NCBI GenBank assembly: GCA_030248215.1
Contig: JASANG010000868.1
Span: 1 to 64,000, forward strand
Source of the DNA: Enoplolaimus lenunculus
Lineage: Eukaryota > Nematoda > Enoplea > Enoplida > Thoracostomopsidae
Reading direction: 5' to 3'
Length of the DNA stretch: 64,000 nt
This document shows, piece by piece, positions 8,733 to 19,176 of the stretch. Below the pieces are notes generated by a model. It did not search any database and was not told the origin of the DNA. It saw only the letters and a list, made by a program, of their open reading frames with translations. The number at the start of each line of letters is the position of its first letter. Position 1 is the first letter of the stretch. The translations under genes were made by a program, and so were the position numbers.

Positions 8733-9387
8733 AACGATACGTCACAGCTGAATGAACTTGAAATGTCAGTTTTGAGCGAAGCTCGAAATAGTATTGCTAT
8801 TTAAATAAGGGGAAGTAGGGGTAATATTGCAGAAAGTAGTGAAAACGTCTACAACGTAATACCTAGTTGGAGCTCCGGTGCTGATTTTTCATCGGTGGAT
8901 AGTCTTGCGAATCCGTATCGCCCGACTACGTTACCAATTGTTAACAGTGAGAAATCCAGCAGTGAAGGTTATTGCGTTCCTAACAGTAAGCTAACTGCTT
9001 TCGTGATGCCAGTTCAGGAAGTACAGGCAACCACATTGTAATTGAGACGCATTGTTGGCTTATCTTGAGGGGAGATGTGGATTTGTGTTTAAATTACCTT
9101 GAAAATAACTCAGTGAGGTATTAGTTTAGCAATTGCATCCATGTAGGTTCTGCTTAAATTAGCAACAACTTTTTCAAAATTTTAGGGCAGCTGTGGAAAC
9201 AGTTCCAAAGCAACGGATTCGCCCTGAGGTAGCTTCGCAAACTGAGACAGCGACATATGCTAGATTCGATGGGCACGAGATCTGTCCAAACTGTAGCAAC
9301 TATTGTGTGATTCCGCGAGATCAGTTTAACGACTGTGCTGAAGAATTGACGCAAACTCGCTGTCAGAACTGTGGACTAATTTTTTAA
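6873..9387 (+). CDS. Multi-exon gene with LxCxE motif and zinc ribbon (oncoid-like)
   Basis: Four blocks on the plus strand have consensus splice edges in matching phase: 6873-7141, 7382-7825, 7961-8134 and 9186-9387. The first is cysteine-rich and contains ALCCFELLG, which fits LxCxE, the motif by which adenovirus E1A, papillomavirus E7 and polyomavirus T antigens bind retinoblastoma proteins. The middle blocks are Ser/Thr-rich and of low complexity. The last has a four-cysteine zinc ribbon: ICPNC near its start and CQNCG close to the stop. Known: adintoviruses have been reported to encode oncogene-like proteins with such motifs. No start codon was found, so a further 5' exon is likely. The chain is inferred; the LxCxE could be chance. 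Confidence 0.5.
8833..9041 (+). CDS. Exon-like open block, unassigned
   Basis: An open stretch follows an acceptor-like ATATTGCAG and runs to a stop at 9039-9041. It encodes a Ser/Asn/Val-rich peptide with SSEGYCVPNS and VMPVQEVQ. It has no ATG and its phase does not fit the exon chain listed for the LxCxE gene, so it would be an alternative exon of that gene or of another transcript. A donor-like AACA|GTAAGC lies inside it. Confidence 0.22.
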
Positions 9388-9399
9388 ATGGACCGAATC

Positions 9400-11835
9400 T
9401 TATACGCCGCAGAGCTTTTTTCGTATAATCTCACTTTTTTCCTATAATCTCATTAGTTTTTCCATACCTGTTGAAATGGTCTTGTGGGTTAGAGGGTGGG
9501 TCCTAACAACTTTGCGTATTTGTCGAAAACACAGAGTATTGCATTTAAAAAGGGCGTGTGGGAAGAGGGAGGGTATAAAAATTAAAGGCATGAACTTAGA
9601 GCCGTAGATGTTACTATCTGGCAAGCAAAAACGTTAGTTCCTGTGTTTAGCGCATGCATGGTGTATTTCATTTAGGGCATGTGGGCAGAGGGGGGCCTTG
9701 AGAAGTCTCCAATTAGAAACATGGATACTGTTGTCTTACAAATCTTTAGTTTAGTGTATTTTGTTTAAAGGGCAAGTGGGAAAGTGGGTGGGTCTGGCAA
9801 ATAAATGTGAGTGTTTTAGTTAATAGATTATTTTCGTTCAGGATAAGCTGGAACATAGTGCCTGATTCTTTTATTTTGCAAAATGTATGGTTTTTTCAAG
9901 CAATTAAAAAAAACTTGTGAATTTGTTGAACTTACTGCACTTCTGCAGGATATCTGTCTTTAAACAAAGTGAGCAGATCGGTTGACAATTGTTGACACAC
10001 AAAACTAAGAGCAAACCTTCGATCAAAAATTAATGAAACTGCTTTCGCGTAAATTTCTGTGCTTTTATACTGATTTTCTGGCTGAAAATTAGATAACGAG
10101 ATGAAAGTTTTTAACAAATTTGACCTAGTTATTTGCCTAAAATTTTACAAGATTTACTGTCGCGTGATGTTGTTTTCTAAAATTTGCTGCTTAAGGTAGC
10201 TTTTTCCAGGTACTAAAATTCCAGATTGCTTGTTGTAACTAGCACGCTGACCTGAATTAACAAATTAGCACGTGATATCATAGTTTCGTATAACAAAATT
10301 TCACAAATTTGCCCTAATTATTTCTCGAAAACTTTATAATTACAGTCGCGTGATCTTGTTTTCTAAAATTTGCTGCTTAAAGCAGCTTATTTTCCAAGCA
10401 CTAAAATTCCAGATAGCATGTTGTACCTGGCATTCTGACCTGGGTTACCGAATTAGCATGTGATATGCGTAGTTTCGCAAATTATAATGAAAATCTGGAT
10501 GACCTTACTGTTGTGTTTCGCTTTTTGTACCTGATACAGACACCTATTGTGGAACCAGAGTATCCTTATCTAAATAGTTTTGTTTGGTGAACCATTTTGT
10601 AATATTTCGGAATTTAACGCAAAATTAGTGCATGCACTTTGTTTTCTACAATCGGTAGATAAATTTTTTATACTTCACTGTTTGTTTTTTAATTTCCGAA
10701 TTAAAATTTTTTAACAATTACTACGGAGTTATACGTGATACTTATTATGGCGGTTATACATACTAACACAATCAATATTGGCTACGATACATTTGTGACG
10801 ACCGAAATGACAGTGCGCTTTCTTGGGAGCATTAATTTATACCATTTCACGTTTGCACATGGGATAAATGTCAGCGAGCTCACTCGCCGGCAACAGAAAA
10901 GTCTGAAGTTAGTTCGTGTAAACATTGTCCCTTAATTTAGCGTTAGGAGAAACTTGTTCGATTTCTAATTTGTCAGAACAATTACTGAATAGCAGTGCAT
11001 GTAGCACATATGAATAACAGGACATGTGGGGCAGCGGGAGGGTCCAAAAACTGAAACCGGAATAGAATCACTTGAATTTTATTCGGATCCGTTTGTGAAT
11101 TTCCATTCCTGTACCTAGCATACATGAATAAATATTAGGACATGTGGGGTAGAGGGAGGGTCAAAAGACTGAAACCGGAATCACTTGAATTTTATAACTT
11201 CTACGAGAGTTCAAAAATTATAATTGATCAAATAGACAAATTCAACGATCAAATATTCATAAGCTCTCCGAGAGTTCAAAAACTATAATTGATCAAATAG
11301 ACAAATTCAACAGGACATATGGAGGGCAGTGGGAGGGTCCCAAAACTGAAACCAGCATCACTTGAATTTTATAAGCTCTACGAGACTACAAAAACTATAA
11401 TTGATCAAACAGACAAATTCAACAGGACATGTGGGACAGTGGGAGGGTCCGAAGACTGAAACCAGAATCACTTGAATTTTATAAGCTCTGCCGAGAGTTC
11501 AAAACTATAATTGATCAAATAGACAAATTCAACAGGACATGTGGGGCAGTGGGAGGATCCGAATTCTGAAACCGGTATCACTTGAATTTTATAAGCTCTA
11601 CGAGAGTTCAAAAAACTATAATTGATCAAATAGATAAATTCAACAGGACATGTGGGGCAGTGGGAGGGTCCGAAGACTGAAACCGGAATCACTTGAATTT
11701 TTACAACCTTCAGCGAAGTAATCAATTTGCGAATTGTTATTCCAATACCTAGCACACATAACTAAATATTAGGGCATGTGGGACAGATGGAGGGTCTGAA
11801 GAATGTTTTTTAATTAACTTTTTTTTCGTTGTAGT
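9400..11835 (+). repeat. G-rich tandem repeats of the element (period about 110 bp at 11.0-11.8 kb)
   Basis: A motif of the form GGCATGTGGG-(4-6 nt)-GGGAGGGTC occurs at about 9480, 9550, 9670 and 9770, and then seven times between 11025 and 11785. In the latter stretch it heads a unit that continues GACTGAAACCGG, AATCACTTGAATTTTATAAG and ATTGATCAAATAGACAAATT. Between 9.8 and 11.0 kb I see two related copies of a roughly 180-bp stretch (about 10130-10290 and 10310-10460) and a 66-residue open frame at 10735-10935 that I do not recognise. Each G-rich motif has three G-runs. Confidence 0.8.
9936..10081 (-). CDS. Exon-like block, unassigned
   Basis: On the minus strand, the acceptor TCTAATTTTCAG and the donor GTGCA|GTAAGT bound an open 146-bp block encoding a peptide with ALSFVCQQLSTDLLTLFKDR. 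Both splice edges are strong, but no partner exon was identified. It could be an internal exon of a further minus-strand gene of the element, or chance. Confidence 0.25.
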
Positions 11836-11847
11836 TCATCTTTGGAG

Positions 11848-12198
11848 ATGAATGGAACCGAGCTCATTGACAGTAACGGTTTCGAAAACGTTGACGAGGC
11901 GTTGTATTGGACCTTTAATCGAATGACTCAAGGGGTCATTTATACAAAAGGCGACTTGCAGGCAGGCTACATAAAAATGGTAGTTGACCGAGCGCTCAAA
12001 AACATTGAGATTCGAGAGTTCGGGGCTGCGGGTTTTCTATCTTTCAAATTCTTGGAAAAACATGTGGCTGCTACGTCATGTGAATGGCATATGTATATGC
12101 CTCCACGACAGAAGCATTTTTGCACGAAATACCGCTGTGAATTGATGAGCCACTTTATTCAGATGTACAACTGGCTTGTAGAACACGATTTGTATTGA
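11848..12198 (+). CDS. Protein of unknown function, 116 residues
   Basis: The frame runs from ATG 11848 to the stop at 12198 and is preceded by a polypyrimidine tract and GTTGTAG, so it may be the last exon of a spliced transcript rather than a whole gene. The peptide looks globular and helical: VDEALYWTFNRMTQGVIYTK, then YIKMVVDRALKNIEIREFG and a C-terminal LMSHFIQMYNWLVEHDLY. I do not recognise the family. It sits between the G-rich repeats and the penton-like gene, on the same strand as the structural genes. Confidence 0.5.
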   Translation: MNGTELIDSNGFENVDEALYWTFNRMTQGVIYTKGDLQAGYIKMVVDRALKNIEIREFGAAGFLSFKFLEKHVAATSCEWHMYMPPRQKHFCTKYRCELMSHFIQMYNWLVEHDLY

Positions 12199-12505
12199 GT
12201 GTGGATTGTATGCAACATTACTGACGACTACCTCTTGAAAAATTATGCTTTTGCTCGGGAACATTGCAAACATTGAAATCATTTTTCTGAATCCAAAACA
12301 ATATAGAAAAGGTAACGTGTTTAATTTTCGGTCATTTTCAACCTAACCAAATATTTTAAATTACTGAAACTTTAAAGTAGCCATGATTTATTTAAGGTTG
12401 TTTTCAAACGATAAATGATTTCAATGTTTGCAGTGTTTTCTTTTTTTATTTTTATGAAACATATTATATAATAATTGCGATTTTTTCAATAAAAGCATCA
12501 ATTAG

Positions 12506-13235
12506 ATGCTGAAAAAAATGAATGTTGCATACGTATTTCTTGATTCTGCTAGCCAGAATCATGTAATTGAGTGTTACATGTCCACTTTTTTTTTATTTTG
12601 GGCTTACACCCTATCGGGTGGGGCTTACGAAAATAATCATTCCTCGCCCGATTTACAACATAACAAAATCAGATTTTTTCATGACATATTATTCTCCGGA
12701 AACTAAAACATCACACACAGTGACACTTGAACAGATGGTTTGCCATTATAATCAGTGTTTTATTACTTATCTCCAATCCCAAGTAGCATCAAAAGATTCC
12801 AAGTTCATAAATTTTAACTATAATGATTTGACGAAGAAAGTTAGGATAAACTGTACTGGTGGGGGGAAAATTGAAAACTTATCTATTCCCCTGCAACAAG
12901 TCCTGGGCTTTTCACAAAATAGCATTGAGGGGTCTGTCCAAGGAGAAAGAACTGTTGATTTATGGTATTATAACAAGTTTTTCTTTCTTCAGTCCGATTT
13001 TATTGGAGATCAAATTATAGAGGACAATTCCAAAAAATCGCTGACATTAATTCCAAATACAGGTATTTCTGAACCGATACTTTTCTATGAACCTAAGATT
13101 ATCAAATTTTTGGATTGCAAACTTCTTTATTCTAACAAATTACGACTGGAACTTCTAAACTCTTCTGGAAGACCAGTACAGTATGGAAATGGTAATATTT
13201 CACTAGAACTAAAATTCGAGAAAAAAGATTTTTAA
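12506..13235 (+). CDS. Penton-like minor capsid protein
   Basis: The recognisable part ends at 13235; the 5' boundary is not fixed. Family features: an N-terminal segment with IIIPRPIYNIT, a tyrosine-containing helix (LEQMVCHYNQCFITYL), FNYNDLTKKVRIN, then a helix ending VLGFS, WYYNKFFFLQSDFIGDQII and the C-terminal LELLNSSGRPVQYGNGNIS followed by LELKF. This succession is that of the single jelly-roll penton protein of Polintons, which fills the capsid five-fold vertices. It stands apart from the hexon-ATPase block, about 7.5 kb to the right, with the early-like region between them. The assignment comes from the conserved C-terminal half. Confidence 0.65.
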
Positions 13236-13299
13236 ACTAAGTCACGGTGTTTGATGTTTTAGTTTCTAGAAAATATTCCAAAATTTTAAGCAATGTAAA

Positions 13300-14060
13300 G
13301 GTGCAACTGAGATGAGGGTGGGCACCTTTTTGCATAAATTGCAGAACAAAACTTACTCACGAAAAATTATTATTATATGGTGAGCATTCACCGTAAGATT
13401 TTATAAGTGGCATGGTCCATTATTAACCTAGCGACCTATATTAGAAGCAATGTTATACAACTGTTGATGGTCAATTAAAAAGTTGTATGATAACGTTAGA
13501 AAGATTATATTAATCATTAAAATTTAAGCTTTCTAATAGTATTCTACAAAGTTTTAATTGACCATAGTTAGCTAGGTTATCGGTGGACCATGTCACTTAA
13601 AGAAAAAATGTTGAAAAAGTAAAGGTGCAATGTGGGATGGGGGTGGGCACCTATCTGCATAAAATGCAGAAACAAATTTACTCTCGAAAAAATCTGATAT
13701 GGTGAGCAAAAATTTTATAAGTGGCATTATTAACCTAGCGACCTATATTAGAAGCAATGTTATACAGCTGTTGTATGGTCAATTAAAAAATTATAGGATA
13801 CCGTTAGAAAGATTATATTCATCATTAAAATTTAAGCTTTCTAATAGTATTCTATGAAGTTTTAATTGACCATACATCGGTTGTGTCACATAACTTCTAA
13901 AATAGTGAGCTAGGTTATCGGTGGACCATGTCACTTAATGAAAAAATGTTGAAAAAGAAAAGGTGCAATGTGGGATGGGGGTGGGCACCTTTCTGCATAA
14001 AATGCAGAAATTACTGTGTGTATGATAACAAATGTTCAGGAGCATGTGGGATGGGGGAGG
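13300..14060 (+). repeat. Tandem repeat with long palindromes and G-rich motif
   Basis: Two and a half copies of a unit of about 310-340 bp begin with GTGCAATGTGGGATGGGGGT and TGCATAAA-TGCAGAA. Each full copy contains a long imperfect palindrome (13409-13595 and 13715-13935): TGGTCAATTAAAA pairs with TTTTAATTGACCA, GTTAGAAAG with CTTTCTAAT, and the outer TTAACCTAGC with GCTAGGTTAT. The G-rich motif links this block to the repeats at 9.4-11.8 kb. From 14060 to 14425 I see only unique AT-rich sequence and short G- or C-runs. Confidence 0.8.
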
Positions 14061-14425
14061 GCACCAAAACCTAAGCATTGCAAGTTAAAAATAAGCTAAG
14101 GTTAGAATAGCTTAAGCGCAGTGTTTGTGAGCTAAGCAAATTAAGGAATCTTAGGTTGGTACACATGCTACCACCCCCCCCCATCCCATAATTACTAAAA
14201 ACGCTGGCGAATGGCAACAGTGGACGATCAATTTTTTACCAAAAGAAGTGACGAATGGGATTCAAACATTTGTCGAATGGGATCGCGTAGTGTGGGTGTA
14301 AGAACCCTGATCGAGGTCCAAAGATTTTGTTTATTATGTGAGTTGAACGGTGGGGGGAGGGGTAGTTTTTTATTTGTTACTTAGTCCACTTCGCAGCTAT
14401 TACAACTATTAGTCGTCAAGAAAAC

Positions 14426-14465
14426 CCTCCCTAGGGACAGTCACTTACGACTGTCCCTAGGGTGG
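14426..14465. repeat. Near-perfect 17-bp inverted repeat, 6-nt loop
   Basis: The arms 14426-14442 and 14449-14465 share CTAGGGACAGTC/GACTGTCCCTAG and match at 16 of 17 positions around ACTTAC. It lies just beyond the last recognisable repeat of the Polinton. It may be an independent small transposon remnant or mark the element's flank. Confidence 0.75.
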
Positions 14466-14625
14466 GTGTATACTACTGTTAACTTATCAATAATCGATTG
14501 TAGTTTAGCTTTACAGAGCCAAAAATGGTTGCCAATTTGTTCAATTATATAGTTCCGATTGCGATTCCGGTATGAATTTGCTGTTCCGATTCCGGTATAA
14601 TCCAGTTCAGCTTCGCTCCCTTCCA
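14466..14625 (+). mobile_element. Truncated copy of the CAGGGTGCAA MITE family
   Basis: The stretch ACAGAGCCAAAAATGG to GGTATAATCCAGTTC matches the right part of the full MITE at 60198-60602, including the TTCCGATTCCGGT repeats. The terminal repeats are degraded or absent. The next 450 bp (14626-15080) hold a short direct repeat, TACCTGTTTGCTCGA, three times at 14790-14870, and nothing else I recognise. Confidence 0.6.
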
Positions 14626-15080
14626 CCTACCCCACCTCGCACCCCACGAGAATCCCCATCCGCGTTATAATCTGAAACGTAGATCAGAACGTTATAAACG
14701 CAACCATCCCGTTCTTGGATAGTTTGTAATAGATTCATTGTGCGAGTCGAATTTTTGTGGTGGAATGGTAAACAATAGCCATATAAATTACCTGTTTGCT
14801 CGACTAGTGTCATATCAAGTACCTGTTTGCTCGATTAGTGTCATATCAATTACCTGTTTGCTCGATTAGTGCCAATAGACTAATGTGTTTCACCATAAAC
14901 ATAAATGTAGGCAGCACTTCCGAACGCAAATCTTTGGCAGTAACGGAGACTGAAACAGAACAAAACGTGGATCCAATATGCAAAATAGTTACCAGTACAG
15001 TCCAGAACAAAGGTAGAGTGATAGAAAAAAAAGCGTAAACCTTCAAGCTTGACAATGAAATAAAATTAGCTACAGCAGAC

Positions 15081-15434
15081 CAAGGATGGGTGATCTCGGT
15101 TAAAAACCGAGCCAGAGACCGAGATCTGATAACCGACACCGGCCAAGAAAAACCTCCGGTCAATTTTTGGCCATCACCGAAAAAATATATTTTCAAAGTA
15201 AATTATTTCCAATGCATCTTTTATAGTTTTTTGCTTTTTATAGTTTTTGTGTTTTTCATAGCTTTTTTGTGTTTTTTAAAATAAAAAATTTTCAGTTATC
15301 ATTTACTTCAACAATAGTCATACATGTACTGAATCCTCGACTTCTGGTCTCGGTTCCAAAACCATTGAGACTGAAAAAAGCGAAACAGAGACCTGCCAAA
15401 TACCGAACTGCCAAGACCGAGACTCCCATCTTTG
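15081..15434. mobile_element. hAT-like MITE (CAGGGATGGG family), copy 1
   Basis: The ends CAAGGATGGG and CCCATCTTTG form the terminal inverted repeat, with TCTCGG/CCGAGA just inside. The flanking 8 bp, CAGCAGAC and CAGCAGAG, match at seven positions, as expected for an hAT target duplication. A second copy lies at 61437-61836. It encodes no transposase. Confidence 0.8.
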
Positions 15435-15529
15435 CAGCAGAGCGGGGCAATATACTGGTACCTACCTAATTGTATGCGATCAGCACAATCTTGACAAAAT
15501 ACATAAGTTGTGCAATGCCACAAAAAAAT

Positions 15530-16280
15530 TTTAAACTCGTCTTAACGTAAGCAATCAGGTACACGAGTTTAAGATTGAACCGCCGGCAATGGAATTTAAA
15601 TTTCCTCAGAAATGTTGCCCAATGATTTTCGGGTATTTTCGGCTATCACCTCTCCAGCCGGGGTTCGTCCAAACCACAGTTCAGGCCCAACCAGGCAGGC
15701 AGCTTTTTTGGTATTTAGGACAACAACCGTAAATATCCTGTATCCGGTAGGTTTATACCGGATACCGGAACCGGACACTGATATCAGTTTTGTCGACGAT
15801 TAAACCGGAGCCGGATATACGGTCGCACCCTGTTGATACGTGCTGCTCCAAGCATATAAAATACCATATTAATGCAAGCGAGCAGGTCCACGAGTTTAAG
15901 ATTGTACAGTCCGCAATTAATTTTATATTATTCCTAGCGCACCGTCCAATAGTCCCATAATTCTTCACGGGTAATGAAGTCTAAATTTTTACAAAAAGTT
16001 TACCCAGTAATTTTCGGTTGTTTTCGGCTAACCACTCCAGATGGGGTTCGCCCAAAAATAATACAATTTTAAAAAATTTCAAAGAACCAAGATTGTCCAA
16101 CCGCAATTAATTTTAAATTATACCTAGCGCACCGTCCAATAGTCCCACAATTCTTCACGGGTAATTAAGTCTTAAATATCTTCAAAACAATTTGCCCAAC
16201 AATTTTCGGTTGTTTTCGGATAACCACTCCAGATGGGGTTCGCCCAAAAATCAATTTTAAAATTTTTTTCAAAGAACCAG
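15530..16280 (+). repeat. Tandem repeat of about 187 bp, 2.5 copies
   Basis: The unit contains AATTTTCGGTTGTTTTCGG, CCAGATGGGGTTCGCCCAAA and TAGCGCACCGTCCAATAGTC. Clear copies lie at 15900-16085 and 16090-16275, with a more diverged one near 15600-15690. An accidental end of the CAGGGTGCAA MITE type (GCACCCTG) lies at 15824-15831. No coding sequence. Confidence 0.75.
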
Positions 16281-17514
16281 ACTTTCCCTTAGTCGGGCAT
16301 ATTGAACAGATTGGGCCGCTTTATCATCACTTTACGACAATCACTCGTGCAATAATTTATTTGTTACGTTTTCCAACAAAAAATCCGATGACTGATAAAA
16401 ACGTTAAAATTACAACCGCCAACAACGCATTTAATATTCACTTAAGAGCACGTGGAGTACATATGTACGCTTTTGAACACATTTTTGATACGTTTTGAAG
16501 CTAAAACTCGCTACTTAAACCAAACCGACAGTGTGTCTTCCATCAATGTTTATATATCACTGCTTTTTTGCGAACTTAAGTTTTACCTTTTACCAATTAA
16601 AACATCAGAAACGCTTCAGCAAAAGTTACGCTACAAAAATAAAAATACGTCCTTTCAATAATAAGTTTATTTTTAATGCTGTTTTTATGCAATGTGTACC
16701 CATATTTTTGTCGATAAGAGTAGTACAGCTAATAGTAAACAAACACTAGAATTAAAATTTTCAAATGCCAGATTTAGAACTAAACTAATAGAAAACAATG
16801 TGTGCTAATGCTGTGAGGTGCTAAACTGAACAAGCAAACATTTGAAGAGATACGATTTTACAGTAAGACATTAATCAATCTAAGACTAAGCGTAAGCCTA
16901 AGCCCAATATAGAAGACGTTGCAAAAGAATCTTACAGAAAGAATCATGTTACTTTACTTTGAGGGGAGTACGTTTTTCCGCTGGACTACAATAGAGTACG
17001 CTTAAGCATTAGACTAATTTTTGCGAAGACTTGAGTTACTTACCTCTTCGTACCCTGCACTCCTAAGTTGCTGACGAAAATAATCTTCCTTGCAGAAAAA
17101 AATTACCGGAATCGGAACCGGAACGTTAAAAATACATGCCAACAAAAAATTCATTTCAATTTTCTTTTTTGCTATATAATTGGTGATATGACATTAGTTG
17201 AAGATAGATATTTACTTAGTCTGCTGTGTTTTAGATTTTCATTACGAACGCGAAATCTACCTTCGAGGGTTTTTTCGGTGATTTGCAAGGCCTATATACC
17301 ATATTAATGAAATCTGCTTTATTTTATATTAATCTTTTAGTAAACGATCAAATAATACCGGGATTTTTAAATCCCGATTAAAATTTACGTAACCGGAACC
17401 GGATGGTGAAAAAATGCCGGCACCGGAATTCTGATTGCGCCGACAGATACTAAACACCAATTACTTTTCAGAAATTCAAAATTTTCAAATATACTAAAAA
17501 TTATTGCGCCGAGT
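16281..17514. other. Unassigned intergenic sequence
   Basis: AT-rich DNA with one degenerate (GCCTAA)n patch at about 16880-16905 and short ACCGGAATCGG-type repeats near 17095-17120 and 17390-17435 that resemble MITE ends. I see no gene. Confidence 0.6.
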
Positions 17515-19176
17515 TTATTGAGCGAAGCGAAACTTTCGCGATGCGTTTTGTATTTTGTGCTCGGGGGTCGAAAGGTGGATGTCCGTTTGTCCACTCGTCC
17601 GTTCGAAAAGAATCTCAGTAACCGCTGAACCGATTTTGATAAACTTTTTTTGGTTTGAAAGCTTGTTATCGTAGGGTGTTCCTAAATTAGCGTTTTTTAC
17701 TGTGAAAGCAATCTAATTTCAGCACCAACGGGTTTCTGGGAACAAGAAATAAGAATAAAATGTTTATAAACCTCCAAAACCGATATATATATAATTGAAT
17801 AGTTAGCTAATAGTTAATTTGCATATTAGATTAATGTGTGAAGCCTAATTTCGGACTTTTTATAAATTATTTCACTGTTTATTAGGGTTGCAAGCAATCA
17901 AATTCAATGCTAAACAGTTTTCGGGTGCGTAACATCTGAATAAATTATTTACTAGCCTCTAAAATCGATAATTAACTACCTATGTAATAGCTAATTTGCA
18001 TATGAGCTTGATTAAAAGCCTAAATTAGGACTTTTTAAATTATTTCAATGATTATAAGGATTACTGAAGGGTTTTGGGGTGCGAGCAATCTGAATAAATT
18101 ATCTATAAACCTTCAAAACCGATACTTGAATAATTAACTAATAGCTAATTTGCAAATTAGCTTAATTAGTTAAGCTAAAATTAGGACTATTTATATTATT
18201 TCACTCATTATAAGGGTTACAAGCAATCAAATTTAGTACTAAAGGGTTTTTGGGTGTGAGAAATCTGAACAAATCATAAACCTCCAAGACTGATAACTGA
18301 ATAGTTATTAGTTAGCTAATAATTAATTTGCATATTAACTTAATTAGTTAAGCCTAAATTAAAGCCCTATTCACACGTGCAAGTTTTTGCTGCGAGAACT
18401 TGCTGCTGCAACTTGCACGAAATATTTGCAGCTGCAAGTATTTGTAAAGAATCATAACTTTCATTCTGAATCTTGACATGAATTTATGTGTACAATTTGC
18501 AGACCACTGCAATAAATATCTAACACAACCTATAATCTATCAATTTAGCCAATGATGATAATTGAATTCGACTCGCAGGACTATTCATACCTACGAATTA
18601 ATTCTTCGCGTATATCAATCGTGAATAACTTGCAGCTGCAAGTTCTTCGAATGAATTTATTAAAAGACTTGCAGCTGCAAGTTTCAGTTGTAAGAAACAT
18701 TCATGCGCAAAGAAGGTTATACTCGAAATTTCTTGACTTGAAAAAGTTTTCATCGCGATGCAATCTTTATTTAATGCTTAAAAATTTAAAACTAGTCCCA
18801 CTACTTTCGCCGTCAGCTGCGAAATATCAAACAAGTTAGATATTTGAATTAATTCACACTTCTTGAATAAATTCAATAAGTCTGAATTAATTCAAAAGGC
18901 GCTCAGCAACATGTCTTCTGATTGGCCAATGAAAATGCAAGTGCAAGAAATTCGAGTGATTTGCGACGGCGTTCACACGTGCTAATTAAATTCAATCACA
19001 TGAATTCTAATGAATAATTTGCAGCTGCAAGAACTTCAAATCTGCTTTGTGACCAAACTTGCACATCCAAGTTGCACGTGCAAGTTTTTGCTGCAAAAAC
19101 TTGCACGTGTGAATAGGGCTTAAGACTTTTTAAAAATTATTTCACAAGTATGTCCGAGCTTCGCTCAATACATGTT
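17515..19176. mobile_element. Inverted-repeat element with internal tandem repeats
   Basis: The left end TATTGAGCGAAGCGAAAC and the right end GAGCTTCGCTCAATA are inverted. Inside the left end comes a conserved segment (GGGGTCGAAAGGTGGATGTC), then about six copies of a 115-130 bp unit that contains AGCTAATTTGCATATTAG and CTAAATTAGGACTTTTT. The same end segment and unit recur at 38670-39710 in the opposite orientation. A second MITE is nested in it at 18363-19120. Confidence 0.75.
18363..19120. mobile_element. Harbinger-like MITE, nested
   Basis: The terminal inverted repeat AGCCCTATTCACACGTGCAA is near perfect and continues through AGTTTTTGC. TAA directly flanks both ends (18360-18362 and 19121-19123), the 3-bp target duplication typical of PIF/Harbinger elements. 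Inside are several copies of the palindrome CTTGCAGCTGCAAG. The element interrupts a tandem unit of the surrounding element, so it is younger. No transposase. Confidence 0.85.

Larger units (their letters stand above)
1..14060 (+). mobile_element. Polinton/Maverick element, adintovirus-like (right-hand part)
   Basis: Seen: a retrovirus-type integrase, a small basic core protein, a hexon-like capsid protein, a packaging ATPase, two small Polinton-associated proteins and a penton-like protein, mostly on the plus strand, plus an intron-bearing cluster with two minus-strand genes. Known: this gene set is that of Polintons, whose animal members have been described as adintoviruses. The left end lies outside the window, and no DNA polymerase B, adenain-type protease or terminal inverted repeat is visible. 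The right boundary is put at about 14.06 kb because the G-rich repeats found inside the element at 9.4-11.8 kb recur up to there. It looks largely whole in the part seen, with few if any breaks, so it is probably young. Confidence 0.82.
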
